Origin: CAUJGQ01 sp042408665
Lineage (GTDB): Bacteria; Chloroflexota; Dehalococcoidia; CAUJGQ01
Assembly (NCBI GenBank): GCA_042408665.1
Contig: JBHOQW010000106.1
Coordinates: forward strand, 1 to 64,000
DNA length: 64,000 bases
Direction of reading: 5' to 3'
Part shown: positions 53,689 through 62,535 of the stretch, piece by piece
Layout: every line of letters starts with the position of its first letter
Numbering within the stretch: the first letter of the stretch is position 1
Notes under the pieces: model-generated
The model's input: the letters and a program-made list of their open reading frames with translations, nothing else
The model's database searches: none
Told to the model about the DNA's origin: nothing
Translations under genes and position numbers: made by a program

Positions 53689-54417
53689 TTACCCGGCGTC
53701 GGCCGCCAGCGGATGGCGCTCCACCACGACCGCGCCCGTGGCCGTAAAGCGGACCACGTTCACCGAGCGCGCCAGCTCCGGCGAGCCGCAGTAGTAGGCC
53801 GGCACCGCGCCGTCACCCACCCGCACCGCCCGCTCCCAGTGGCCGAGGGCGACGTAGTCCGTGTCCAGGGCACGCAGCTCCTCCGGGTGAATAAGCCAGG
53901 AGCGGTGATGGTCGTGCGGGCCGGAGACCCAGTGACCGTGCGCCGTGGTCACGTGGCGCCGCCCCGGTCGGCTGCGCGGGCGGGCGTCGGCCAGCGGGGA
54001 CATATCAGCGTAGTCGTGGTGCGGCCGCCCCCAGATCTCCAGGTCCAGTTCCGGCAACACCACCACCTCGTCGTGGGTAACGCCAAAGACGTGCACGTTG
54101 GGCGGGTCGCTGAGGCCACCCCGCCGGTACACGGAGCCGGGAGCCAGACAATCGTGGTTGCCGGGCAGGATCACCACCGGGATGGCGGCATCGGCCAGGG
54201 CGCGGGCGACGGCGTCCAGCAGGCGAAGCGGCACGCGGTTGTGGTCGAAGATGTCGCCGGCCAGAAGGAGCAGGTCGGCGCCCACGGTGCGGGCCGCCGC
54301 CAGCACGCGCGGCAGCGCGGCCAGCTCTGGCCCGTGCGGGGCGGCGCCGAGATGGAGGTCCGAGCTGTGCACGAGCACTAGCTCCCGCCTCGCGCCGCCA
54401 TCGCCGTTCTGCCTCAC
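53689..54417 (-). CDS. Metallophosphoesterase, SbcD-like
   Basis: 242 residues from GTG 54417. Calcineurin-like motifs: HSSDLHLG, LAGDIFDHN, LPGNHDC, TTAHGHWV and ALGHWE, the set found in SbcD/Mre11 nucleases. It is shorter than SbcD (about 400) because the capping domain is absent, and no SbcC ATPase gene is adjacent, so the substrate (DNA or small phosphoester) is open. Confidence 0.85.
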   Translation of the reverse strand: MRQNGDGGARRELVLVHSSDLHLGAAPHGPELAALPRVLAAARTVGADLLLLAGDIFDHNRVPLRLLDAVARALADAAIPVVILPGNHDCLAPGSVYRRGGLSDPPNVHVFGVTHDEVVVLPELDLEIWGRPHHDYADMSPLADARPRSRPGRRHVTTAHGHWVSGPHDHHRSWLIHPEELRALDTDYVALGHWERAVRVGDGAVPAYYCGSPELARSVNVVRFTATGAVVVERHPLAADAG

Positions 54418-54586
54418 CCGCCGCCCTCCGCATCCGTTTACCCTGCCAGTCTGGCACAGGCACGCCGATGGCGGTAGGTCCGTACGCGGCGCGACAGAGA
54501 GGGGGGCAGATGGGCTATGGCTCGGCGTCCCCGCATCGATACCTCAAGGGGGCCACGGCTATGGCCCGTGCAGAGGCCGGGGGAAG

Positions 54587-55069
54587 ATGGTCATGAACCA
54601 GGACGCGCTGCGGCGGGCACTACGGGACGGTGACGGCAATCCACCGCTGCTCGACCCGGCCACCGGCGCCTTGAGCCGGGAGGCGTTCATCTTGCGGATA
54701 GAGGAGGCGGCCGCGCTGAGCGCGCGGCTCGGCCACGGCATCGCCATCGTCGTTGTTGAGGTCCAGTGGCCGCCGCCCGGTCCGCTGCTGGACGCCGTGC
54801 TGGGCGAGCTGGTGGACCGGCTGTGGGCGCGGGCGCGCCGCTCCGACAGCGTCGCCCGGTTGGCGGCCGATCGCCTGGCACTGCTGTTGCCGGCCACGGA
54901 CCGGTACGGCGCCGCCCGCACCGCCGCGCGGCTGGAACGATTGCTGGCCGCGCCCTGCCGGGTGGGACCGCAGCCCCTGCAGCCGCGCCTTACGGTGCAG
55001 GTGGCCGGCACCCCGGCCGGTCGGCCTGCCGCCCCGGCCGACGTGCTGGCGCTGATCGACGCCGGCTGA
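54587..55069 (+). CDS. Degenerate GGDEF-like domain protein
   Basis: 160 residues from ATG 54587. The GGDEF frame is visible: DPATGALSREAFILRIEEAAALS, a hydrophobic central strand (IAIVVVEVQW), then RRSDSVARLAADRLALLLPATDRYGAARTAARLERLL split over the region that normally reads RLGGDEFALLLP. The signature is AADRL here, so the catalytic glutamate and glycine pair are gone. Diguanylate cyclase activity is not expected; a sensor or dimer role is possible. No membrane or receiver domain. Stands alone between two minus-strand genes. Confidence 0.7.
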   Translation: MVMNQDALRRALRDGDGNPPLLDPATGALSREAFILRIEEAAALSARLGHGIAIVVVEVQWPPPGPLLDAVLGELVDRLWARARRSDSVARLAADRLALLLPATDRYGAARTAARLERLLAAPCRVGPQPLQPRLTVQVAGTPAGRPAAPADVLALIDAG

Positions 55070-55084
55070 CACGGCCGCGCCGCG

Positions 55085-55375
55085 CTACACGACCAGGGCG
55101 CCTTCCGGCACCGGCGTCCCCGGCGCCAGCCCCTCCACCCGCACCCGGTCTGGCGGCCACAGGCTCAGCCGCACCGTGAGCGCCTCGCGCCGGCCATGGA
55201 CGTCCAACACGATCTCCTCGCCCATATCCAGGTGCTCGCGCAACGGCCGCGCGGCGCGCAGCACCACGGCGTTCACCGCCGGGGCCAGCTCCGGCCGGCG
55301 GGCCAGGTCATCTTGCGCCTGCTCGCTCAGCTCCACGGTAAACGGCGGCGGTGGCGGCTCGGCCATGCCATCCAT
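55085..55375 (-). CDS. Small hypothetical protein
   Basis: 96 residues from ATG 55375 with GAGGGAGG just upstream (an earlier GTG at 55399 is possible). Proline-rich start, then a helical segment (LSEQAQDDLARRPELAPAVN) and beta-like REALTVRLSLW and VRVEGLAPGTP. No cysteine, membrane helix or known family. It may be a short regulatory or adaptor protein; convergent with the GGDEF-like gene. Confidence 0.5.
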   Translation of the reverse strand: MDGMAEPPPPPFTVELSEQAQDDLARRPELAPAVNAVVLRAARPLREHLDMGEEIVLDVHGRREALTVRLSLWPPDRVRVEGLAPGTPVPEGALVV

Positions 55376-55408
55376 CCCTCCCTCATCCCCAGCCCTCACG
55401 AGTGTTGC

Positions 55409-55470
55409 GTGCTGAGCGATGAGTGGTCGGCAGCTCCCCTACACCGCGCTCAGCACGCATCGCTCAGCAC
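55409..55470. repeat. Inverted repeat after the dehydrogenase gene
   Basis: GTGCTGAGCGATG (55409-55421) and its reverse complement (55458-55470), separated by 36 bases. The second arm contains the stop codon of the next gene, so it may act as a terminator; a related GCTGAG/TGAGC motif occurs near 8980. Confidence 0.5.
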
Positions 55471-56561
55471 TGGTCAGCAGGGGCCAGGGCGGCCTCCATG
55501 GGGCGAGCGCGGGGCAGGCCGAGGCTGTCGGCCAGGTCGTCCAAGGTCTTGACCACGGAGACGTGCAGGGGGATGCCGTGAGCGACCCGCTCGGCGCGCG
55601 TCTCGAACTCCCGCTGGCCTGGGAGGAGCACCGGCCTGGCCGGGTCCGCCGGCTCTGCCGTGCGGAAGGTGCGCTGCATGGCGTCCATCATCGCCTTGAA
55701 CTCCTCCACGGGCCGGAAGGCGTCGATGCGCCACGCGGCGAAGAAGTGGCCCACGCCGCCGCCGTACTGGCCCAGGGCCATGCTGTACCCGGCACCGGAG
55801 AGCACACCGGTGAAGACGTCCACCATCACCCCCAGGCAGTAGCCCTTGTAGGAACTGGTCTCTTCGCGCGAGCCGAGGGGCGTGAGCCCGCCCTCGCGGT
55901 AGACGGTGGCGATGTCGGTGGTGGGCCGTCCCTCGCCGTCCAGGGCCCAGCCGGGTGGGATCGGTTTGCCCTCGCGCAGGGCGATCTCCAGCTTGCCCAT
56001 AGCGACGGTGCTGGTGGCCAGGTCCATGAGGAAGGGCTGCTCGCTGCCGGCCGGGGCGGCCACGGCGATGGGGTTGGTGCCGATCATCTTCTTTTTGGCG
56101 CGCGTGGGCACGAACCACGGCCCGGCGTTGGTCATGGCCAGACCGATCATGTTCTCCGGCACGGCCATGAGGGCATAGTAGCCGGCGGCGCCGAAGTGAC
56201 GGCTGTTGAAGACCGCCACGCTGCCCATGCCCACCGCCCGGGCCTTCTCGATGGCCAGGCGCATGGCCCGGTAGCCGGTGATCAGGCCGAGGCCGCGGTC
56301 GCCGTCGATCAAGGCCGTGGCGGGCGTCTCGCGCACCACGCGGATGGTGGGGCGAGGGTTGACGCGCCCTTCTTTGAGGGCCGGCGCGTAGGAACCGTGC
56401 GAGGGCAGGTGCGCGATGCCGTGCGAGTCGATGCCCATCAGGTCGGCCTCGATCAGGATCTCGGCGGCCAGACGGGCGTCGGCCGGCTCGACGCCGAGGT
56501 GGGTGAACACCCGTGCGGTGAAGTCGATCAGCTCCGCGGCGGTGTACCGGATCGTGGTCAT
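55464..56561 (-). CDS. Malate/L-lactate dehydrogenase family (type 2) oxidoreductase
   Basis: 365 residues from ATG 56561 with GGGGAGCG upstream. NAD(P)-dependent Ldh2/YlbC/YiaK-type fold: LMGIDSHGIAHLPSH (catalytic histidine), RHFGAAGYYALMA, KMIGTNPIAVAAP and YKGYCLGVMVDVFTGVLSG are characteristic. Substrates in the family include malate, ureidoglycolate, 2,3-diketo-L-gulonate and sulfolactate, not decided here. Separated from the thiamine genes by a palindromic repeat, so it is probably a different unit. Confidence 0.9.
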   Translation of the reverse strand: MTTIRYTAAELIDFTARVFTHLGVEPADARLAAEILIEADLMGIDSHGIAHLPSHGSYAPALKEGRVNPRPTIRVVRETPATALIDGDRGLGLITGYRAMRLAIEKARAVGMGSVAVFNSRHFGAAGYYALMAVPENMIGLAMTNAGPWFVPTRAKKKMIGTNPIAVAAPAGSEQPFLMDLATSTVAMGKLEIALREGKPIPPGWALDGEGRPTTDIATVYREGGLTPLGSREETSSYKGYCLGVMVDVFTGVLSGAGYSMALGQYGGGVGHFFAAWRIDAFRPVEEFKAMMDAMQRTFRTAEPADPARPVLLPGQREFETRAERVAHGIPLHVSVVKTLDDLADSLGLPRARPMEAALAPADQC

Positions 56562-56679
56562 ACGCGCTCCCCAAACGGGCAAAGGCCCCATGTTGCGTGC
56601 CGGGCCACCCCGGCGGGCGGTCCAGCCGCCGCATTCTACCACGCCCGGCGCGCGGCCCGGGATAGAGCGGGGGTGATGG

Positions 56680-56740
56680 CCCTCACCCCGGGCCCCTCTC
56701 CGGCACGCGGGAAAGGGGTGACCGAAGGCCGGGGTGAGGG
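56680..56740. repeat. REP-like nested palindrome
   Basis: Outer arms CCCTCACCCCGG / CCGGGGTGAGGG (12 bp) enclosing an inner CCCCTCTCC...GGAAAGGGG pair. This layout is common in dispersed intergenic palindromes of GC-rich bacteria. It sits between the TenA gene and the dehydrogenase gene and could end the thiamine operon. Confidence 0.6.
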
Positions 56741-56754
56741 GTGCGTGCCGGGCG

Positions 56755-57426
56755 TCACACCGGCCAGCGCTCCTGCTCCCACGCCATCTGCCAGAAGGCC
56801 AGCTCATACCGGCTGGAGGTGAGGAATGCCTGTTCCATGCGCCGGTGCACATCCGGCGGGGCGCCCGCCGCCAGGCGGTCCACCAGCTCCCGGCACCACT
56901 CGGCTAGGGCGGCGAACTCCGGGTCGGCGTACATCTCCACCCACTTCGCGTAGCGCGGCTCTGGGGGCAGGCCACGTGCCTTGAGCGCGCACCCGATCTC
57001 GCTGAACCCCCACATGCACGGCAGCAGCGCCGCCGCCAGCTCGACGAAATCGCCGGTGGCGGCCACGCGCAGGAGGAAATCGGTGTAGGCGCGCGTGGCG
57101 GGCGCCATCTCCTCCCGCTCCAGCTCCTCGGGCGTGATGCCGAACTCGCGCGCGTAGGAGCGGTGCAGCTCCATCTCCGTGCGCGCCGTGGCCTGAAGCA
57201 GGTCGGCGAAGCGGGTGAGGGTGGCCAGGTCCGGCGCGCGTGCGGCGGCCAGCCCGAACAGGCGGCAGTACTCGATCAGGAACCGGTAGTCCTGCCGCAC
57301 CCAGTGCTTGAACTTCTCCAGGTCGAGCGTGCCGTCGCCGATGCCGCGCACGAACGGGTGCTCGTGCTGCGCCCGCCACACCGGCTCGGCCAGCGCCCGC
57401 AGGTGATCGGTAAACCGCCCGCTCAT
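56755..57426 (-). CDS. tenA: Thiaminase II, TenA (cysteine type)
   Basis: Thiamine-salvage hydrolase that converts aminopyrimidine breakdown products to HMP. 223 residues, all-helical haem-oxygenase-like fold. The catalytic cysteine is in AALLPCMWGFSEIG (about 135), conserved acidic/aromatic residues in VRQDYRFLIEY and the late glutamate in SSRYELAFWQM. Starts 15 bases after the stop of the second TenA gene. Third gene behind the TPP riboswitch. Confidence 0.93.
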   Translation of the reverse strand: MSGRFTDHLRALAEPVWRAQHEHPFVRGIGDGTLDLEKFKHWVRQDYRFLIEYCRLFGLAAARAPDLATLTRFADLLQATARTEMELHRSYAREFGITPEELEREEMAPATRAYTDFLLRVAATGDFVELAAALLPCMWGFSEIGCALKARGLPPEPRYAKWVEMYADPEFAALAEWCRELVDRLAAGAPPDVHRRMEQAFLTSSRYELAFWQMAWEQERWPV

Positions 57427-57441
57427 CGTTTCACCCGTCGC

Positions 57442-58113
57442 CTAGCGTCCGCCGACGGCTGCGTACAGCGTATCCCAATACATCAGCTCGTAGGCCTGAA
57501 GCAGGCGGGCCGCGCGGCGCACGGCGCGCTCGTCCGCCCCGCGCGCCAGCCCCTGCGCGATCACCGCCAGGCTGTCCGCCTCAAAGGTGGGCGGCGCGGC
57601 TGCGAACTGGTCGAAGAAGCGCACGTCCGCCTCTGCCAAGCCATAGCGCTCGCGCAGGGCGCGGCTCATGCGACCGCAGCTCTGGCCCCAGGCGGGGAAG
57701 TTGACGAGATAGGCGGCCGCCACCTCCGCCTCCGAGCCGTACAGCGCCAGCCAGGCCATGTAGCAGGTGTAGGCGTGGGCCCCCGGCAGCGGCTCGTAGG
57801 CGGCCAACGCCGCCTCATCCATCCCCAGCGCGCGGGCGAAGGCCAGCAGCGCCGAAAACGCCGCCTGCTCGCCGGCCAGCGTGCCCAGGAAATAGTCCCG
57901 TGCCGGCGTGCCGCCGAAGCGGCTCACCAGGTGGGCCACGCTGCGCAGGTCGCTGCCGATGATGAAGTACTGCTCGCCGGCAAAGGTGCGTAGGGCCTCG
58001 CGCGGCAGCTCTCCCGCCTCCAGGGCGCGCAAGTACCGGTGCCCGAGCAGCTTCTCCTCCACCGGCGCGATCTCGCGCCGGATCGCCGCCACCAGCGCCG
58101 CCGCATCGCTCAT
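57442..58113 (-). CDS. TenA-family protein without the catalytic cysteine (TenA_E type)
   Basis: 223 residues, same fold but only distantly similar to the first TenA. Where the catalytic cysteine would lie the sequence reads YLVNFPAWGQSC, so the position is not cysteine, while the C-terminal glutamate motif LLQAYELMYWDTLY is kept. That is the TenA_E pattern, whose members use a glutamate-based site and act on different pyrimidine precursors. Start 58113 is one base after the permease stop, so both are cotranscribed. Confidence 0.85.
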   Translation of the reverse strand: MSDAAALVAAIRREIAPVEEKLLGHRYLRALEAGELPREALRTFAGEQYFIIGSDLRSVAHLVSRFGGTPARDYFLGTLAGEQAAFSALLAFARALGMDEAALAAYEPLPGAHAYTCYMAWLALYGSEAEVAAAYLVNFPAWGQSCGRMSRALRERYGLAEADVRFFDQFAAAPPTFEADSLAVIAQGLARGADERAVRRAARLLQAYELMYWDTLYAAVGGR

Positions 58114-58114
58114 G

Positions 58115-59491
58115 TCACGATCCCTCCACCACCCCGGCAAGCCGGGTCCGCAGTGCGAGCCGGCCCAGCACGGCGTGCAGCACGAACGCCACGATAAAGC
58201 TTGGCAGCGTGGCCCCGAGCTGGGGCGCCAGGCCGTCCACGTTCAGGCCTTTGACGTGGATGCCGGCGATCGCCAGGTAGAGCGCGGCGCCGATTGCCCA
58301 CACCACCACCGCCAGCCAGTTCACCCCGCCGCGATACCAGTAGGCCCCACGCGGCTCGTACAGCTCCTGCACCGCGTAGCGGCGGCCGTGCAGGACGTAG
58401 TAGTCGGCGGCCAGCACGCCGAGCAGGGGCACAAACACCGAGCCGATGAGCAAGAGGAAGCTCTCGTACTGGGCCAGGGGGATGGTCCAGCCGGCCAGCA
58501 ACACCACGGCACAGATGGCCACGATCAGCAGGCGATGGCTCAGCCACGGGAACAGGTTCTCGATGGACAGGGCGGTGGAGTACACGTTGGCGAACGCCTC
58601 GTCCGTCTCGTCGGCAAGGAGGATGAGCAGCGCCGCCCAACCCGCTGTCAGACCGGCGATGGCCGTGAGCATGGGCGAGATGGGCGCGTTCGGGTCAGAG
58701 GCCACGTTCACCGCCAGCACCAGCAGCGCGCCCAAGGCGTAGAACCACACCTGCGGCACGAAGTAGCCGGCCGCCGTGCCCCAAAAGGCGGAGCGGGTGT
58801 CGCGCGCGAAGCGGCTGTAATCAGCCACCAGCGGGAACCAGGAGATGGGCAGCGCTACCACCAGGTCCACGGCCAGCCAGAACGACATACTGCCGTCGCC
58901 GGGTCGGGACAAGACCTTGCCAATGTCGTAATTGACCAGCAGCGCGCCGGTGATCCATAGCGTGGAGAGCAGCACCAGCCAGACGATCGAGACCTTGAGC
59001 AGGCGCGTGACGCGGATCGGGCCCGAGAGCGCCAGCACCAGGGTGAGCGCGGTGAAGAACGCCACCCACAGGTGGTAGAGCGAGCGCAGGCCGAACACCT
59101 CCTTCATGAGCACGTCGGCGGCCTGCGCCATCACGATCACCTCGAACGTGGCCCAGCCGAGCAACTGGAGAATGTTCAGCGCCGTGGGCAGGTAGGAGCC
59201 GCGCAGGCCCAGCGGCGCGCGGAGCAGCACCATCTGGGGCACACGTACATCGGCCCCCACCGCCGCGCCGATGCCCAGCAGCACGTTGCCGATCACGGCG
59301 CCCACTAAGATGGCCAGCAGCGCCTGCGTGAGCCCCAGCCCGGGCACCAAAAAGGTGCCTACCACCATCACGAGAAAGCTGATGCCCAAGTCGGCCCACA
59401 GGACGAAGTTGTCCCACAGGCCCAGCACCTGCCGGTGAACCGGCACCGGCCGGATGCCCACTTCGTCGTCGTGCAGGAGAATGGCGGCCAT
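58115..59491 (-). CDS. NCS1-family permease, probable thiamine-precursor transporter
   Basis: 458 residues from ATG 59491 with GGAAAGGAG upstream; about 12 helices. NCS1 (cytosine/purine/thiamine-precursor) family signs: LWDNFVLWADLGISFLVM near helix 1, ATFEVIVMAQAADV, and ISWFPLVADYSRFARD. Being first in an operon under a TPP riboswitch with two TenA genes, it most likely imports HMP, aminopyrimidine or a related pyrimidine (CytX-like). The substrate is inferred from context. Confidence 0.9.
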   Translation of the reverse strand: MAAILLHDDEVGIRPVPVHRQVLGLWDNFVLWADLGISFLVMVVGTFLVPGLGLTQALLAILVGAVIGNVLLGIGAAVGADVRVPQMVLLRAPLGLRGSYLPTALNILQLLGWATFEVIVMAQAADVLMKEVFGLRSLYHLWVAFFTALTLVLALSGPIRVTRLLKVSIVWLVLLSTLWITGALLVNYDIGKVLSRPGDGSMSFWLAVDLVVALPISWFPLVADYSRFARDTRSAFWGTAAGYFVPQVWFYALGALLVLAVNVASDPNAPISPMLTAIAGLTAGWAALLILLADETDEAFANVYSTALSIENLFPWLSHRLLIVAICAVVLLAGWTIPLAQYESFLLLIGSVFVPLLGVLAADYYVLHGRRYAVQELYEPRGAYWYRGGVNWLAVVVWAIGAALYLAIAGIHVKGLNVDGLAPQLGATLPSFIVAFVLHAVLGRLALRTRLAGVVEGS

Positions 59492-59530
59492 GGCGCGCTC
59501 CTTTCCTGCGGAAGCGCGCGGCGGCACCAC

Positions 59531-59568
59531 GAAAACCGCCCCGGCCGGGCCAGCGAGCCGGGGCGGTC
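59531..59568 (-). terminator. TPP-riboswitch intrinsic terminator
   Basis: ACCGCCCCGG / CCGGGGCGGT stem (10 bp perfect) followed by TTTT on the minus strand, directly after the aptamer and 40 bp before the permease ATG. Ligand binding would favour this stem and stop transcription. Confidence 0.88.
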
Positions 59569-59583
59569 CTCAACGAGACCGAT

Positions 59584-59672
59584 CGCGCTTCCTTCGCTGG
59601 CATTACCCAGATCAGGTTCGGCGGTCGGCGGCGGATCGGCCGCCCTCTCAGCCCGGCTCCCCGAGCTCCCGC
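59584..59672 (-). ncRNA. TPP riboswitch (THI element)
   Basis: Minus-strand aptamer with both sensor arms: CGGGGAGCCGGGCTGAGAGGG (split over 59659-59640) and CCTGATCTGGGTAATGCCAG followed by CGAAGGAAGC (59621-59592 region), the CUGAGA and CUGAUCUGG/UAAUxCCAGCG hallmarks. It precedes an NCS1 permease and two TenA genes, exactly the expected regulon. Confidence 0.96.
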
Positions 59673-59697
59673 ATCGCGTCTGCGGTTGTCGGCACTG

Positions 59698-59726
59698 ACG
59701 ATACCCCCGCCCGATCCGTCCGTCAA
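59698..59726 (-). promoter_or_regulatory. Promoter of the TPP riboswitch operon
   Basis: TTGACG (59726-59721), 17-bp spacer, TATCGT (59703-59698) on the minus strand. Transcript start near 59690 is about 20 bases before the aptamer. Confidence 0.75.
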
Positions 59727-59808
59727 GGCCCGCGCCGACGCGGGGCTTCCCTTGCGGCCGCTCCTGCCATAACCTGTCATCCTGATCCTCTCCCCGCGGG
59801 CCGCTCCC

Positions 59809-62535
59809 ATGCGCAGCGACGACCGCCTCACCCCTGCCCGCCGCCAGTACCTGCAGCTCAAGCGCCGCCACCCGGACGCGCTGCTCCTCTACCGCATGGG
59901 CGACTTCTACGAACTGTTCGATGAGGACGCCGTCACCGCGGCGCGCGACCTGCACATCACCCTCACCTCGCGCGAGTTCGGCAAGGGCAACCGCGTGCCC
60001 ATGGCCGGCATCCCCTACCACGCCCTCAGCTCGTACCTGCGCCGTCTGCTGGCCAAAGGCCACCGCGTTGCCATCTGCGAGCAACTCTCCGAGCCCGGGC
60101 GCGGACTGGTGGAGCGCGATGTGGTGCGCGTGCTCTCGCCCGGCACGGTGGCCGAGCCGGGCCTGCTCCCCGCCCGTGAGAACAACTACCTCGTCGCCCT
60201 CTGCCCCGCCCGAGACGGCGTGGGTCTGGCCTACGTCGACGTCAGCACCGGCGAGTTCGCCGCCACGGAGTTCGCGGCCGGGGATGAACCGGCGCTGGCC
60301 GCCGAGCTGGCGCGCCTCTCCCCCGCCGAATGCCTCTTCCCCGAGGGGCGGCCGCCGCCGGTTGAGCCGGGCTGTCCGCTCACCGCCTGCCCGCCACGCT
60401 GGTTCCAGGAGGGGCCGGCGCGCGAGCGTCTGCTTCGACACTTCGCCACCGCCTCGCTAGAACCCTTCGGCTGCGAGGGACTGCCGTTGGCCACCGCCGC
60501 CGCAGCGGCCGCCCTGGCTTATGTCGAGGGCACCAATCGCGACCTCCTCCGCCTGTTGCGCGGCCTGCACACCTACACCACCGGCGCCTACATCGCCCTG
60601 GACGCGCACACCCGCCGCAACCTGGAGCTGACGCGCGCCGCCCGCTCCGGCGAACGCGCCGGTTCGCTGCTGGCCGCGCTGGACCACACCCGCACCGCCA
60701 TGGGCGGCCGCCTCCTGCGCCGCTGGCTCAACCAGCCCCTGTGCGATGTGGCCGCCATCAACCGGCGCCTGGACGTGGTGGAGGCGCTGGCACGCGATCA
60801 CGACCGGCGCGCCGCCCTGCTGGCCGCGCTCGAGGCGGCGGGCGACCTGGAGCGGCTGGCGGGGCGGGCGCGCCAGGGTACGGCCACGGCGCGCGACCTC
60901 CTGGCCTTGGCCGCCGGCCTGCGCGCGGCCGGCACCATCGCCGCGCTGGCGCCCCCGGACGAAGGCGACGCGCCCGCCCAGGCGCTGGCCGCGCTTCTGG
61001 CGCGCGTAGACCCGGCGTCGGAGGTGGTGGGCCTGGTTGAGCGGGCCGTGAGCGACGACGAAGGGCAGCCGGTGCGGCGCGGGTTCGACCCCGAGCTGGA
61101 CGAGCTCACGAGCGCGGTCGAGAACGCGCAGGCCACGCTCCTGGAAATGGAGCGGCGCGAGCGGGAGCAGACCGGCATCCGCTCGCTCAAGGTCGGCTTT
61201 AACAAAGTCTTTGGCTACTACATCGAGGTGACGCGACCGAACCTGAAGCTGGTGCCCGAGCGGTACATCCGCCGCCAGACGCTGGCCAACGGCGAGCGGT
61301 TCGTCACACCGGAACTCAAGGAGTGGGAAGCCCGCATCCTGCGGGCGGAGGAGCGCATCGAGGCGCGCGCCCGCGAGGTGTTCGCCGGCGTGGTCGAGGC
61401 GGTAGGGGCGCAGGTAGACCGCCTGCTTGCCACGGCGCACGCTCTGGCCGAGCTGGACGTGCTGGCCACCTTTGCCGAGCTGGCCGTCACACGCCGCTAC
61501 ACCCGCCCCGTGCTGGACGAGTCCACCACGCTCCGCATCCGCGCCGGCCGCCATCCGGTGGTGGAACTGGCGCTGGAGGCAGGCGCCTTCGTGCCCAACG
61601 ACACCGACCTAGACGCCACGGCGCTGGACGCGCGCCGAGAAGGCGGGCCGACGGGCGCGGCCCGGATTATGCTCATCACCGGCCCGAACATGGCCGGCAA
61701 ATCCACCTACCTGCGCCAGGTGGCGCTGATCGTGCTGCTCGCCCAGGCCGGCTGCTTCGTGCCGGCGGAGGCGGCGCACATCGGGGTGGTGGACCGCATC
61801 TTCACCCGCATTGGTGCCCAGGACGACCTGGCCGCCGGCGCCAGCACCTTCCTCGTGGAGATGGTGGAGACGGCGGCCATCCTCCGCCACGCCACCGACC
61901 GCTCGCTGCTCATCTTCGACGAGATCGGGCGCGGTACCGGTACCCTGGACGGTCTCACCATCGCGCAGGCGGTAGTGGAGGACGTGCACGATCGCGTCCG
62001 GGCGCGCACGTTGTTCGCGACCCACTTCCACGAGCTGACGGCACTGGCCGAACGGCTGCCCGCCATGCGCGTGGCCAGCATGGCCGCTGTGGAGGAAGGC
62101 GGACAGGTGGTATTCCTGCGGCGGCTGGTGCCGGGCGGCGCCGACCGCAGCTACGGCATCCACGTGGCGCGCCTGGCCGGCCTGCCCGAGCACGTCACCC
62201 GCCGCGCCGAGGCGCTGCTGGCCGAGATGGAGCGGATGCAGGAGCGGCTCCCACCACCCGACGCTCCCGCCGGCTCTCTGCCCGAGCGACGGGGACACGA
62301 GCGCGCATCTCTGGATGGCTGCCCCGTGTGTGCGGCGGCCCGGCTGGAGCGACTGCTGGCCGAGGTGCGCGCTCTCAACCTGGCCGCCACCACGCCCATG
62401 CAGGCGCTGAACTTCCTCTTCGAGCTCCAGCAGCGGCTGGCGGCTCCGGAGGCGTGCATCTGCCCCGGCAGGGCCGGCGCCCGGCCACGACTGGCCCTCA
62501 TCGAGCCCGCGCGTCCCAGCGAGTGGTTGCCGTGA
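59809..62535 (+). CDS. mutS: DNA mismatch repair protein MutS
   Basis: Recognises mismatches and starts repair with MutL. 908 residues, MutS1 type. Mismatch-contacting FYE in MGDFYELFDED (about 37-39), connector and lever domains, clamp with GFNKVFGYYIEVT, and the ATPase with Walker A GPNMAGKST (625-633) and DEIGRGTGTLDG, where the usual ST of GRGTST is GT. C-terminal tail has a CPVC...CICPG pair. ATG 59809; divergent from the thiamine operon. Overlaps mutL by 4 bases. Confidence 0.97.
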   Translation: MRSDDRLTPARRQYLQLKRRHPDALLLYRMGDFYELFDEDAVTAARDLHITLTSREFGKGNRVPMAGIPYHALSSYLRRLLAKGHRVAICEQLSEPGRGLVERDVVRVLSPGTVAEPGLLPARENNYLVALCPARDGVGLAYVDVSTGEFAATEFAAGDEPALAAELARLSPAECLFPEGRPPPVEPGCPLTACPPRWFQEGPARERLLRHFATASLEPFGCEGLPLATAAAAAALAYVEGTNRDLLRLLRGLHTYTTGAYIALDAHTRRNLELTRAARSGERAGSLLAALDHTRTAMGGRLLRRWLNQPLCDVAAINRRLDVVEALARDHDRRAALLAALEAAGDLERLAGRARQGTATARDLLALAAGLRAAGTIAALAPPDEGDAPAQALAALLARVDPASEVVGLVERAVSDDEGQPVRRGFDPELDELTSAVENAQATLLEMERREREQTGIRSLKVGFNKVFGYYIEVTRPNLKLVPERYIRRQTLANGERFVTPELKEWEARILRAEERIEARAREVFAGVVEAVGAQVDRLLATAHALAELDVLATFAELAVTRRYTRPVLDESTTLRIRAGRHPVVELALEAGAFVPNDTDLDATALDARREGGPTGAARIMLITGPNMAGKSTYLRQVALIVLLAQAGCFVPAEAAHIGVVDRIFTRIGAQDDLAAGASTFLVEMVETAAILRHATDRSLLIFDEIGRGTGTLDGLTIAQAVVEDVHDRVRARTLFATHFHELTALAERLPAMRVASMAAVEEGGQVVFLRRLVPGGADRSYGIHVARLAGLPEHVTRRAEALLAEMERMQERLPPPDAPAGSLPERRGHERASLDGCPVCAAARLERLLAEVRALNLAATTPMQALNFLFELQQRLAAPEACICPGRAGARPRLALIEPARPSEWLP

